Shown here: positions 29,271 through 37,930 of the stretch, piece by piece
Numbering within the stretch: position 1 is the stretch's first letter
Layout: each line of letters opens with the position of its first letter
Assembly (NCBI RefSeq): GCF_000213655.1
Contig: NC_015554.1
Span: forward strand, 992,001 to 1,056,000
Direction: 5' to 3'
DNA: 64,000 nucleotides
Origin: Alteromonas naphthalenivorans
GTDB lineage: Bacteria; Pseudomonadota; Gammaproteobacteria; Enterobacterales; Alteromonadaceae
Position numbers and translations under genes: made by a program
The notes under the pieces: model-generated
Databases searched by the model: none
The model's input: only the letters and a program-made list of their open reading frames with translations
Told to the model about the DNA's origin: nothing

Positions 29271-30035
29271 GTGGATTTAGCAACCGTCATAGGTATGTTG
29301 GGCGCCATCGGCTTTGTAGTAATGGCCATGGTTATGGGTGGCAGTATTGCCATGTTCATCAACGTACCGTCTATCTTGATCGTATTTGGTGGCACCCTTT
29401 TCGTTATTTTATCCCAATACACTTTAGGGCAGTTCTTTGGTGCAGGTAAAATTGCAGGCAAAGCATTCATGTTCAAAATTGATACGCCTGAAGATCTTAT
29501 TGAAAAAATTGTTGAGATGGCAGATGCAGCGCGTAAAGGCGGTTTTCTTGCATTAGAAGAAGCTGAAATAGACAATCCGTTTATGCAAAAAGGCGTAGAC
29601 ATGTTAGTTGATGGTCACGACATAGAAGTGGTCAGAGAAACCTTAGCGAAAGATATCTCTATGACCACCGAGCGACACGAGTTTGGTGCCACCATTTTTA
29701 AAGGCATGGGTGATATCGCACCAGCAATGGGAATGATTGGAACTCTGATTGGTCTGGTGGCCATGCTTTCTAACATGGATGATCCTAAATCAATTGGGCC
29801 AGCAATGGCGGTAGCACTATTAACCACCTTGTATGGTGCATTTCTTGCCAACATTATTTGCCTACCCATGGCGGTAAAGCTCGGAAACCGCGCACAAGAA
29901 GAAAAGCTTAACCAAATGTTAGTGCTCGATGGCATTGTAGGGATTGCCGATGGGCAAAACCCGCGTGTTATCGAAGGTATATTGAAAAATTATCTGGCGG
30001 CAAGTAAACGCGGTACGGGCGCTGAGGACGAATAA
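29271..30035 (+). CDS. pomA: flagellar motor stator protein PomA (MotA family)
   Basis: PomA and PomB form the ion channel that powers the flagellar motor; the Pom type is generally sodium-driven. The 254 aa product starts at a GTG and reads DLATVIGMLGAIGFVVMAMV, with four membrane segments and the conserved cytoplasmic loop between the second and third. The downstream gene overlaps by one base. Confidence 0.94.
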   Translation: MDLATVIGMLGAIGFVVMAMVMGGSIAMFINVPSILIVFGGTLFVILSQYTLGQFFGAGKIAGKAFMFKIDTPEDLIEKIVEMADAARKGGFLALEEAEIDNPFMQKGVDMLVDGHDIEVVRETLAKDISMTTERHEFGATIFKGMGDIAPAMGMIGTLIGLVAMLSNMDDPKSIGPAMAVALLTTLYGAFLANIICLPMAVKLGNRAQEEKLNQMLVLDGIVGIADGQNPRVIEGILKNYLAASKRGTGAEDE

Positions 30036-30964
30036 TGGCTGAAGAAGAGTGCCCAAAATGTCCTCCCGAAGGGCTTCCTGCATGGATGGGGACCTTTGCT
30101 GATTTGATGTCGTTGCTCATGTGCTTCTTTGTACTCTTGCTCTCATTTTCAGAAATGGATGTACTGAAGTTCAAGCAAATCGCCGGCTCAATGAAGTTTG
30201 CCTTTGGTGTGCAAAACAAAATTGAAGTGAAAGACATCCCAAAAGGGACGAGTGTTATTGCGATGGAGTTTAGGCCTGGTCGTCCAGATCCGTCGCCCAT
30301 CGACACTATTCAGCAACAAACAATCGAAATGACTCAGCAGATGCTAGAGTTCCAAGCGGGTGACGAAGATTCATCCGGCGGTAGGCAGAAGCAAAGGGGT
30401 GAGCAGCGAGGGGGGCAGTCACAACAAACCGCCACCGATCAGTCGTCCTCAGAGTCGCAAAGTTCAGATCAAACACAAACTGCTGAGTTAATGAAAAAAG
30501 TAGCGCAGCAGTTACAAAAGCAAATTCTCGATGGCGCAGTAGAATTGGAATCTTTAGGTCAGCAGTTGACTATTCGCATTAGAGAGAACGGTTCATTTTC
30601 TGCCGGTTCTGCATTTTTACAACCTCAATTTCAGCCTATTTTACGCAAAATTGGTGTGTTATTAGCAGACGTTCCAGGGGAAATAGAAATCTCAGGGCAT
30701 AGTGACGGACAACACATTGCTAATGAACTCTATCGTTCTAATTGGGATTTATCGTCTCAGCGTGCCGTAGCCGTAGCTGAAGCCATGCGAACAGCGCCGG
30801 GGTTCGATGAAAGCAGAATGTCTGTAGTCGGCAAGGCCGATACCGACCCCATGGTGGAAGATGCAACAACACCGGCGGATAGAGCACGGAACAGACGGGT
30901 AGAGATTAATATCAATCAAGGTAAACCAATGACTTCTCAACCTATATCAGTGGTTGATGAATAG
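30035..30964 (+). CDS. pomB: flagellar motor stator protein PomB (MotB family)
   Basis: The 309 aa product has a single N-terminal membrane helix (about 21-40, TFADLMSLLMCFFVLLLSFS) with the ion-carrying aspartate D23, a Gln/Ser-rich linker (about 115-155), and a C-terminal OmpA-like peptidoglycan-binding domain (about 170-290, with SGHSDGQ and RAVAVAEAMR). It is translationally coupled to pomA. Sodium specificity is inferred from similarity to Vibrio PomB. Confidence 0.94.
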   Translation: MAEEECPKCPPEGLPAWMGTFADLMSLLMCFFVLLLSFSEMDVLKFKQIAGSMKFAFGVQNKIEVKDIPKGTSVIAMEFRPGRPDPSPIDTIQQQTIEMTQQMLEFQAGDEDSSGGRQKQRGEQRGGQSQQTATDQSSSESQSSDQTQTAELMKKVAQQLQKQILDGAVELESLGQQLTIRIRENGSFSAGSAFLQPQFQPILRKIGVLLADVPGEIEISGHSDGQHIANELYRSNWDLSSQRAVAVAEAMRTAPGFDESRMSVVGKADTDPMVEDATTPADRARNRRVEININQGKPMTSQPISVVDE

Positions 30965-30988
30965 GTTGCTAAGCAAAATACAAAATCA

Positions 30989-31017
30989 AAAAGGGCGAAT
31001 CAATGATTCGCCCTTTT
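30989..31017 (+). terminator. terminator after pomB
   Basis: AAAAGGGCGAAT (30989-31000) pairs with ATTCGCCCTTTT (31006-31017) around a 5-nt loop. The A-run on the left also allows use by the convergent cfa operon. Confidence 0.8.
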
Positions 31018-31031
31018 AGTTTGAAGTTGTC

Positions 31032-31100
31032 TTTTATAGGCAATTAACGTGGGTTTTTATAGTCAACTAACGTTGTTTTTTATAGGCAACTAACGTTGCA
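31032..31100. repeat. three 23-bp tandem repeats overlapping the end of the Cfa gene
   Basis: Units at 31032-31054, 31055-31077 and 31078-31100 share TTTTATAGGCAACTAACGTT with a few changes. The third unit contains the Cfa stop codon and last three codons (LQR), so the array looks like a duplicated gene end. Confidence 0.6.
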
Positions 31101-32343
31101 GTGCCTCCCTGTGATGTGGCTTAGATATTACCAATTGCACCGTACTAATGGTTCTTTCTAAAAAACCGCCTTCACAGTATTTTAAATAGTAAATCCACAT
31201 ACGCATAAAACGTTCATCATAACCATCGTTGAGTAATGCTTCTTTGGCGCTAATAAAGGCTTCGTACCAATGATTAAGGGTTTGAGCGTAATCTAATCCG
31301 ATATCATGCAGGTCTCTAATCATCATGTCGCTATAGCGCTTTAAATGAGCGTTTAACTGATACTGTGAGGGAAGGAATCCACCAGGGAAAATGTATTTTT
31401 GAATGAAGTCCACACTGCTGGCGTAACTTTCGTAACGTCTATCATCAATGGTGATGGATTGTAGCAACATTAGCCCATCGTCTTTAAGCAGCGATGAACA
31501 CTTCTCAAAAAAGTTACCTAAGTAATCTTTTCCTACAGCTTCAATCATTTCAATTGAAACCAGCTTGTCGTACTTACCTTCTAGCAGGCGATAATCTTTT
31601 TTCAACAAGGTGACTTTATCAGACACTTGTGCGCGCTCAATCCACTGCTCTGCCCACGCATACTGTTCTTCAGAGATAGTGGTGGTGGTCACTTTACAAC
31701 CACAATGCTTGGCTGCATATACCGCTAAACCACCCCAGCCAGTGCCTATTTCTAAAAGATGGTCACTTTCGGTTAACTGAAGCTTGTCACAAATTGTTTT
31801 AAGTTTGTGATTTTGCGCTTCTTCTAAACTGGCATTCACATCAGGATAAATAGCCGATGAATACATCATGGTGTTATCAAGAAAACGAGTGTAAAGTTTA
31901 TTACCCAAATCGTAATGGGCTTCAATGTTTTTCTTGGCTTGATCTTGAGTATTACGGCGGGCAAAGTGCTGAATTTTCAGAATCGGCATGGAAATCCACT
32001 TGAACTTGTTTTCCCAAGCATCAAGGGTAGATAGGTTACGCGCAAATATTTGTACAACTGCCGTTACATTATCGCTTTCCCACAGGCCATCCATATAGGC
32101 TTCACCTGCACCCACGCTACCGCCCAATAATAACTGGCGATACGCCTTTACGTCTTTGAAATTAATCGTAGCGTGTAAATCGTCATTGGGGTTACCCATT
32201 GAAGCAATTGTGCTGCCATTTTCCATAATGGTAAGTGAACCATGTGGAAGTTTCTCTAAACACTTTAAAAATGTGCGCCTACAAACCTTGTCTAAAAGAG
32301 ACGCTTCTGAAGGGGTACTAAATACAGATTCACCGGAAGACAT
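31090..32343 (-). CDS. cyclopropane-fatty-acyl-phospholipid synthase family methyltransferase
   Basis: The 417 aa product is an S-adenosylmethionine-dependent lipid methyltransferase of the Cfa family: KKNIEAHYDLGNKLYTRFLD, the SAM loop LLEIGTGWGGLAVYAA, and IEMIEAVG. It acts on unsaturated acyl chains in membrane phospholipids. It is the last gene of a five-gene operon regulated, I infer, by the ECF sigma factor encoded at 36492. In alphaproteobacteria relatives in sigma-E/ChrR regulons take part in furan fatty acid formation, so the product may not be a simple cyclopropane. Confidence 0.88.
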   Translation of the reverse strand: MSSGESVFSTPSEASLLDKVCRRTFLKCLEKLPHGSLTIMENGSTIASMGNPNDDLHATINFKDVKAYRQLLLGGSVGAGEAYMDGLWESDNVTAVVQIFARNLSTLDAWENKFKWISMPILKIQHFARRNTQDQAKKNIEAHYDLGNKLYTRFLDNTMMYSSAIYPDVNASLEEAQNHKLKTICDKLQLTESDHLLEIGTGWGGLAVYAAKHCGCKVTTTTISEEQYAWAEQWIERAQVSDKVTLLKKDYRLLEGKYDKLVSIEMIEAVGKDYLGNFFEKCSSLLKDDGLMLLQSITIDDRRYESYASSVDFIQKYIFPGGFLPSQYQLNAHLKRYSDMMIRDLHDIGLDYAQTLNHWYEAFISAKEALLNDGYDERFMRMWIYYLKYCEGGFLERTISTVQLVISKPHHREALQR

Positions 32344-32350
32344 GTTGTTA

Positions 32351-33082
32351 TTATTCCTGACTTTTCTTAGGGTGGTTATAAAGTGGCGTACGCTTTATAA
32401 GTAACTTTAACGCCTGCCAATATATGCCAATCATTGTTCTAATGGTCATACTAGGTATACGTTTCATAACCCGACTTAGATTCGCATTATCTAATGAAAG
32501 CCGTGTTAAATTAATTCCAGCATTGAACTCTTTTTCGCCTCGAACACAGTCCATCGTTAATGATAGGCGTTGGCTAGGTTGTGTTATTCGCCATTTGTAC
32601 GTCATGTCCATGGGGTTAAACGGCGATACGTGGAACGCTTTTGGTGTATCTGCTTGCACGGCTAAATCTACCAAATAGTAATGCCGCTCATTCCAAGGGG
32701 TATTGCTGACTTCTGCTAATACATGGGTAAAGGCATCGTCTTTACCCTTTAAATAGTAAAAATTAACTGGGCTGAAATACATTCCCCACATACGAAGCTG
32801 CCCAAGCATATATACATCACCGCTTAAGGTATCCTCACTTAAACTGTTCATTTTTTCTAGTACGCTTTGGTCTAATGGCGTGTTGCTATCACCTAAGTAA
32901 TCTTCACGTTTGAAGCGCACTCTCGCTTTTGAATTAACAGAGAAGTGTTTCAAGGCTGCTGGCAATGCATCGACTTCGTTTAATTTTATCCAGAACAAAT
33001 AAATATGATAGTCGAACTTATGTTGGGTAGGTGAAAAGCGCTCGTGATACACCTTTCCTTCATAAATAGCGCTATCCATCAA
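32351..33082 (-). CDS. DUF1365 family protein
   Basis: The 243 aa product opens with the family signature SAIYEGKVYHERFSPTQHKF and has RMWGMYFSPVNFYYL in the middle. DUF1365 proteins are almost always encoded between an FAD oxidoreductase and a Cfa-like methyltransferase, as here. The function is not firmly known. It overlaps the preceding gene by 4 bp and precedes cfa by 7 bp. Confidence 0.88.
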   Translation of the reverse strand: MMDSAIYEGKVYHERFSPTQHKFDYHIYLFWIKLNEVDALPAALKHFSVNSKARVRFKREDYLGDSNTPLDQSVLEKMNSLSEDTLSGDVYMLGQLRMWGMYFSPVNFYYLKGKDDAFTHVLAEVSNTPWNERHYYLVDLAVQADTPKAFHVSPFNPMDMTYKWRITQPSQRLSLTMDCVRGEKEFNAGINLTRLSLDNANLSRVMKRIPSMTIRTMIGIYWQALKLLIKRTPLYNHPKKSQE

Positions 33083-34344
33083 AGGTTAACTCCAAATCGC
33101 TCGCATACATCTAATGCGCTGTGCACACCATCTTCATGGAAGCCGTTATACCAGTAGGCGCCGCAAAAATGCAGATTATCCACACCACATATTTGGCTTC
33201 GGCGCTGTTGTGCGTTCACCATAACTTCACTAAATTGAGGATGCGCATATTGATAGCTACCCAATACCGCGCTTGTATCAATTTCATCCGTGTTATTAAG
33301 GGTGACGCAGTAGGTATTAGCTGCGTCTAATCGCTGGAGAATATTCATATCGTAAGTCACCGAAGCCGGTCTTTCTTCCTCGTCAGCATCGTCTTTTAAG
33401 CGGTAATTCCAACTTGCCCATGCAAGCTTGCGCTTAGGAAGTTGGTTTGTATCTTTGTGCATGAGGACATCGTTTTCAGCAAAGCCAATGGCGCCCAACA
33501 CAGCTTGCTGAGCGTCGGTGGGGGTATCTAGCATGGCCAATGCTTGGTCGCTATGACAAGCAAAAATAACGTGATCAAATATGGCTTGAGCGCCAGATGT
33601 GTCAGTAACCTGCCACGTATCACCCACTTTCTTAACATTAGTAACGCCACATGATAGCTTTATCTTGTCTTGAAAACTGGCGATTAACGGAGGGATATAA
33701 GTGCTAGAGCCACCTTTAATGGTATACCACTGTGGCCTGTCACTTATATTGAGTAAACCGTGGTTGTTAAAAAACTGAAGAAAGAAAGTCAGCGGGAACT
33801 GCCTAGTTTGGGCGAGACTTGCAGACCAAATAGCGGCGCACATGGGCAAAATATAGTAGCGCGCAAAGTCATCACTTAACTTTAGCTCGTTAATAACATC
33901 TTGAAGTGTCATTGAAGAAGTGTCTCTCTTCTCGGCGACAAAAGCTTTACAAGCTTTATTAAACTTCAGAATGTCGCGTACAATGCGCCAAAACCTCGGG
34001 CGTAGTATATTTCTACGCTGTGCAAATAGGCTGTTAATCGTATTACCATTGTACTCGATGTTAGCTTTCTTACTGGTAACAGAAAAGCTCATCTCGGTAG
34101 GTTGGTATGCAACATCAAGTTGCTTCATCAGCTTTATAAATCTAGGGTAGGTCCAATCATTAAATACAATGAAACCGGTATCGATATTTCGTTCAATGCC
34201 ATCATCATTGATTTTCTTAGTGGCGGTGTGCCCTCCAATGTAATCATTGGCCTCATAAACCGTTATATCAGCCGTTTCATTTAACAAATACCCGCAAGTC
34301 AGGCCTGAAATGCCTGTCCCAATAATCGCTACATTTTTTGTCAT
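33079..34344 (-). CDS. FAD-dependent oxidoreductase (amine-oxidase-like)
   Basis: The 421 aa product has the dinucleotide-binding motif IIGTGISGLTCGYLL (8-22), NDYIGGHTATK, and the C-terminal FAD contact FCGAYWYNGFHEDGVHSA. This subgroup accompanies DUF1365 and Cfa genes and probably oxidises or desaturates membrane fatty acids. The substrate is not known. It is in the middle of the SnoaL-SDR-FAD-DUF1365-Cfa operon, with a 4-bp overlap to DUF1365. Confidence 0.88.
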   Translation of the reverse strand: MTKNVAIIGTGISGLTCGYLLNETADITVYEANDYIGGHTATKKINDDGIERNIDTGFIVFNDWTYPRFIKLMKQLDVAYQPTEMSFSVTSKKANIEYNGNTINSLFAQRRNILRPRFWRIVRDILKFNKACKAFVAEKRDTSSMTLQDVINELKLSDDFARYYILPMCAAIWSASLAQTRQFPLTFFLQFFNNHGLLNISDRPQWYTIKGGSSTYIPPLIASFQDKIKLSCGVTNVKKVGDTWQVTDTSGAQAIFDHVIFACHSDQALAMLDTPTDAQQAVLGAIGFAENDVLMHKDTNQLPKRKLAWASWNYRLKDDADEEERPASVTYDMNILQRLDAANTYCVTLNNTDEIDTSAVLGSYQYAHPQFSEVMVNAQQRRSQICGVDNLHFCGAYWYNGFHEDGVHSALDVCERFGVNL

Positions 34345-34356
34345 TGTTATTGTGCT

Positions 34357-35076
34357 CTACTGCTTTTCTCGCATTGATAGTGATAATTTTTTTTGTAATC
34401 CAACCGGTAAAATATGCATAAACCGAAGTATGAGGCCAAACATGCGGGGGAAAAAAACGGTTTGCTTGTCGGTTTCAATACCTTTGAGCATAGACTCCGC
34501 CGCTTCAGTGGCCGTAATTTTCATTGGCATATCAAAGTCATTTTTGTCAGTAAGAGGGGTTTCGACAAAGCCTGGTGATACCGCTTGAACCTTTATACCG
34601 CGGTCGTGTAAATCTACCTCTAAGCTTTTCGTAAAATAGTGAAGGGCTGCCTTGCTCGCCCCATAAGCCTGAGAACGGGTAAACGGGAGAAGGCGAGCCA
34701 TACTATCCACGATGACTAGCTTATTTCCTCTCTTTAATGAAGGAATTAGCGCCTCTACACAGTGAACTACCCCAAAAAAGTTGGTCTCGAAAACGCGTCT
34801 AAACATATCTGACTCGAATTCATCAATATCTACATATTCGCAGGTGCCTGCATTTAAAATAGCAACATCGCACTTTACGTTGTGTAGCGCCTGTTTTGCA
34901 TCTTCAAGAGAAGTGACATCAAATTTGAGCGGCTTAATATTTGGTTTCGAGGCCAGTTCATCTAGAACACCTTGGTTTCTTCCGCATGCAATTACCTGAT
35001 AGCCTTTTTCTGCTGCATGAAGTGCTAATGCTTTGCCAATACCCGAGGTGGCGCCTGTAATGAGTAATGTCTTCAT
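34357..35076 (-). CDS. short-chain dehydrogenase/reductase
   Basis: The 239 aa product has the NAD(P)-binding motif TGATSGIGKALALHA (7-21), NAG at LNAGTCEY, and the catalytic YGASK. It belongs to the operon upstream of the FAD oxidoreductase (12-bp gap) and overlaps the SnoaL-like gene by 4 bp. The substrate is unknown; a role on oxidised lipid products is an inference. Confidence 0.88.
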   Translation of the reverse strand: MKTLLITGATSGIGKALALHAAEKGYQVIACGRNQGVLDELASKPNIKPLKFDVTSLEDAKQALHNVKCDVAILNAGTCEYVDIDEFESDMFRRVFETNFFGVVHCVEALIPSLKRGNKLVIVDSMARLLPFTRSQAYGASKAALHYFTKSLEVDLHDRGIKVQAVSPGFVETPLTDKNDFDMPMKITATEAAESMLKGIETDKQTVFFPRMFGLILRFMHILPVGLQKKLSLSMREKQ

Positions 35077-35501
35077 TTCGCTAACCTCTTTTTAATTTTC
35101 TTCACAAAGAAGCCTAACAGAGGAATGTGTTCATATACCATTTCCCCTAAATCATAATAATCTTTGTGATAAACAATAATGTCATCCTTTACCGTTAGTT
35201 GGGTGTTCCCATCTACGGTTATCAGCTTGTCACTTTGTTTAAGTTTGAGGTTCATCGTCCAGTTAACAATATGAGTCACACTGTTACTACTCACTGGCGC
35301 AATCATCGATATGTCAAACTGACAACGCTCGGCTTGCTCGAGCAAGTTTGCAAAATACTTCTGAACATCATCTAGGCCATGGTGGGTAGTGATAGGGTCA
35401 ACAAATGTAACGTTGGAAGCATATATATAGGCTAAGTCATCTAGAGTGATTTGGCATATATCGGCGTACATGGTTGAGAATCTATCTAATACAGTCATCA
35501 C
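35073..35501 (-). CDS. SnoaL-like / nuclear transport factor 2-like protein
   Basis: The 142 aa product fits the NTF2-like fold: an N-terminal helical part (YADICQITLDDLAYIYASNV), TFVDPITTHHG, and a curved sheet ending VYHKDYYDLGEMVYEHIPLLG. It heads the five-gene operon next to the ECF sigma and anti-sigma genes, a placement that recurs in other gammaproteobacteria. The molecular role is unknown. Confidence 0.82.
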   Translation of the reverse strand: MMTVLDRFSTMYADICQITLDDLAYIYASNVTFVDPITTHHGLDDVQKYFANLLEQAERCQFDISMIAPVSSNSVTHIVNWTMNLKLKQSDKLITVDGNTQLTVKDDIIVYHKDYYDLGEMVYEHIPLLGFFVKKIKKRLAK

Positions 35502-35664
35502 TTCTTCACTTTGTTAATTTGCTAACGTAAAACAGCTATGTAACTCTTTGTTACTATTGCTAATACTCGTTAAAGTATGTTTGTAACTACTATACACGCT
35601 ATTTTGATTATCGTTCTATTATTCCAAGCGTAACCGAGTTAGTTAACGTTTTCTTAATATAGTC

Positions 35665-35694
35665 ATTCTACAAATAAAGCGGCGCGTAGGATCA
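35665..35694 (-). promoter_or_regulatory. predicted ECF sigma promoter for the SnoaL-SDR-FAD-DUF1365-Cfa operon
   Basis: On the minus strand TGATCC (35694-35689) is followed after 18 bp by TAGAAT (35670-35665). TGATCC is the -35 element known for the sigma-E/ChrR system of Rhodobacter. The same spacing is repeated on the other strand at 35731-35760. Assignment to the sigma factor at 36492 is inferred. Confidence 0.55.
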
Positions 35695-35730
35695 TTGCCC
35701 CTAGACTAAAGTGTGAAATTTTTTCCCTAG

Positions 35731-35760
35731 CGATCCAATTTGTTCACAGTGGCGTAATTG
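35731..35760 (+). promoter_or_regulatory. predicted ECF sigma promoter for the LON-domain / sigma / anti-sigma genes
   Basis: CGATCC (35731-35736), 18 bp, TAATTG (35755-35760) mirrors the divergent minus-strand element. The two -35 boxes are 36 bp apart. The start codon of the LON-domain gene is 26 bp downstream. Confidence 0.45.
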
Positions 35761-35786
35761 CTTATGACCAAAAGAGTTAAGAGTTT

Positions 35787-36362
35787 ATGAGTAAGACATC
35801 GATTCCACTATTTCCGTTATCTGCCCACTTGCTTCCAGAAGGACGCATGGCGTTACGTATTTTCGAGCCAAGGTACACGCGCATGGTTAAGCAGGCATGC
35901 GCTGAAAATAAAGGGTTTGTGATGTGTATGCTAAACGCATCTGGTGATAAATCCCGTAATGAACATATTTATCCGATTGGTACCTACGCTAAGGTTGTCG
36001 ACTTCGATTTACTCGATGACGGCTTGCTTGGCATAAAGGTTGCTGGATTAGAGTTAGTTGAGGTAACTGATGTAGCAGTTGAATCAGATGGGTTACGTAC
36101 AGGCCATTGTCGTTCTGTATCGCCTTGGAACTGCGAAATATCACCTCAGCAATTAGCGCCTATAAATGAGCGTTTGAAAGAAATTTTTGCGAAGTATACG
36201 GAGATAGCATCACTCTACGAAGAAACCCAGTTTGACGACCCTATATGGGTGTTAAGACGGTGGCTTGAATTGTTACCTGTTGATGGTGGACAAAAGCAGC
36301 AGTTTCTTAAAGAGGGTGGCGACAAGAACTTACTTAACTATCTTTGTGCTTTAATTCGATAA
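35787..36362 (+). CDS. LON peptidase substrate-binding domain protein
   Basis: The 191 aa product consists only of the N-terminal domain of Lon protease (IPLFPLSAHLLPEG, LRIFEPRYTRMV, GTYAKVVDF) and has no ATPase or protease part. Such stand-alone proteins are thought to bind substrates or adaptors. Here it is co-directional with the sigma/anti-sigma pair and starts next to a predicted ECF promoter, which suggests a place in the same stress response. Confidence 0.85.
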   Translation: MSKTSIPLFPLSAHLLPEGRMALRIFEPRYTRMVKQACAENKGFVMCMLNASGDKSRNEHIYPIGTYAKVVDFDLLDDGLLGIKVAGLELVEVTDVAVESDGLRTGHCRSVSPWNCEISPQQLAPINERLKEIFAKYTEIASLYEETQFDDPIWVLRRWLELLPVDGGQKQQFLKEGGDKNLLNYLCALIR

Positions 36363-36491
36363 AACGAATTAAGAGAAAACTTCTTAAATTCCATTAAACA
36401 ATTGTAATGTGGATTTGGCGATTTTTTCGAACTTCTTTCATCGTTTGTTTGTAAAATATATTAATCGAATCGGATAAACGGACGAAACCTT

Positions 36492-37103
36492 ATGTTAGTT
36501 GGAATTCCTTTAGAACAAAGTAAGAGTACGATTAAACCGAAAGAATGCGCGGTTGAGATGTCAGATTACCTAGTAGAAGTTGCCCAAAAGCGTTGTAAAG
36601 CATCTTTTGCGCGAGTTTTTAATTACTTTGCTCCAAGACTTCGTTCATACGCTTTAAAGCAGATGGGTAACGAAGCCCTTGCCATGGAGCTAGTTCAAGA
36701 CACTATGTCGAACGTGTGGCAAAAAGCGCATTTGTTTAATGCGGAAAAAGGTTCGCCATCTACGTGGATTTTCACTATTGCTCGAAACATTCGTTTTGAT
36801 ATGCTTCGTAAGCTTCAAAACCGAAAAGAAGATGTGTGTTCTGATGATTTATGGCCAGTATTGTGTGAACAAACTGCAGACTTAAACGAAGCACCTCTTG
36901 ATGAACAAGTTACATTAGAACAAATCGGTTATTTGTTTGAATCGCTTCCTGTAAAACAAAAAGCAGTGATCGAAGCAATCTATATTGATGGTAAATCACA
37001 GCAAGAAGTCGCTGATGAATTAGATATTCCTTTGGGTACGGTTAAATCAAGAACCCGTTTGGCACTTCAAAGACTAAAAGGTATGTTGCAGAGTAATGAT
37101 TAG
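36492..37103 (+). CDS. rpoE: ECF-type RNA polymerase sigma factor, ChrR-associated
   Basis: The 203 aa product has sigma region 2 (AFARVF-like helix FARVFNYFAPRLRSYALKQ, then ELVQDTMSNVWQKAHLF and TWIFTIARNIRFDMLR) and region 4 (LPVKQKAVIEAIYIDGKSQQ, then IPLGTVKSRTRLALQRLKG). It overlaps the ChrR-type anti-sigma gene by 8 bp. This pair controls the response to singlet oxygen in Rhodobacter. It is distinct from the envelope-stress rpoE at the left edge. Confidence 0.9.
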   Translation: MLVGIPLEQSKSTIKPKECAVEMSDYLVEVAQKRCKASFARVFNYFAPRLRSYALKQMGNEALAMELVQDTMSNVWQKAHLFNAEKGSPSTWIFTIARNIRFDMLRKLQNRKEDVCSDDLWPVLCEQTADLNEAPLDEQVTLEQIGYLFESLPVKQKAVIEAIYIDGKSQQEVADELDIPLGTVKSRTRLALQRLKGMLQSND

Positions 37104-37824
37104 GTTCCACCCAAGTGCTCAACAACTTGTTTCATTTGTGGACGGGGATTTATCGCCGGCCGTTTCGCTGATGGTTTCCGCACATTGTGATATGTGTAGC
37201 ACATGTCAGCGGTTTGTGGAGCAAGAAACCGAGCGCCTTGCTGGTTCATTACTAGAAGATAATGGTTTTAAGCAAGTTGATCTTAAAGCCGATTATAGCG
37301 CGATGATTGCGCAAATTACCCAATCGCCGTCATCTGTTGAAGCCGATACCGGTTCACAACAGAAACAATCGCCCAGAAAGCAGAACACAAACACAGAAGT
37401 CAGCATGGCTGCTAATGATTCTATTGAGCTTGATGGTAGAAACTTTGTCTTGCCACGAACACTTCAGCGGTATAAAGAGAAGACAGGTGGTTGGTCTAGC
37501 TTGGTAGGTAAGCTGTGGCAAGCACCAGTAGATTTAGGTAGCCAAGGTGTAGCTAACTTTATTTACATGGGTAAAGGTGGAAGTGTTCCTGAACATACTC
37601 ACCGAGGCACCGAATATACGTTAGTCATTAACGGCGAATTCAGTGACGGGCTTAACAACTACGACTCCGGCGATTTTATCTTTATGGATGGCCAAAACAC
37701 TCACACACCTCGGTCAGATAACACCCAAGGTTGCTTGGTTTTTACTATTGTCGATCAGCCTTTGCATTTTACTTCAGGTATAGCGCGCCTTCTTAATCCG
37801 TTTAGTCATCTTTTCTTTCGCTAA
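37096..37824 (+). CDS. chrR: ChrR-type zinc anti-sigma factor with C-terminal cupin domain
   Basis: The 242 aa product has the zinc-dependent anti-sigma domain with H5, H30, C34 and C37 (HxxxCxxC in AHCDMCSTC) and a C-terminal cupin with the metal set H167, H169, E173, H203 (EHTHRGTEY and NTHTPR). These match the two metal sites described for Rhodobacter ChrR. It holds the sigma factor inactive until singlet oxygen or related stress. It overlaps the sigma gene by 8 bp. Confidence 0.92.
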   Translation: MIRFHPSAQQLVSFVDGDLSPAVSLMVSAHCDMCSTCQRFVEQETERLAGSLLEDNGFKQVDLKADYSAMIAQITQSPSSVEADTGSQQKQSPRKQNTNTEVSMAANDSIELDGRNFVLPRTLQRYKEKTGGWSSLVGKLWQAPVDLGSQGVANFIYMGKGGSVPEHTHRGTEYTLVINGEFSDGLNNYDSGDFIFMDGQNTHTPRSDNTQGCLVFTIVDQPLHFTSGIARLLNPFSHLFFR

Positions 37825-37877
37825 CCTTTCGCAATAGCAGCATCCAAATATTTCCTTTGTAAAAGTTTAAAATCAAA

Positions 37878-37910
37878 AAAAAGCGCAGTTCATTATGAAC
37901 TGCGCTTTTT
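37878..37910. terminator. bidirectional terminator between chrR and bamD
   Basis: Bases 37878-37892 and 37896-37910 form a perfect 15-bp stem with a 3-nt loop, A-rich on the left and T-rich on the right. It serves both converging genes. Confidence 0.88.
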
Positions 37911-37930
37911 TGATATAGTTATTCGCGTCA

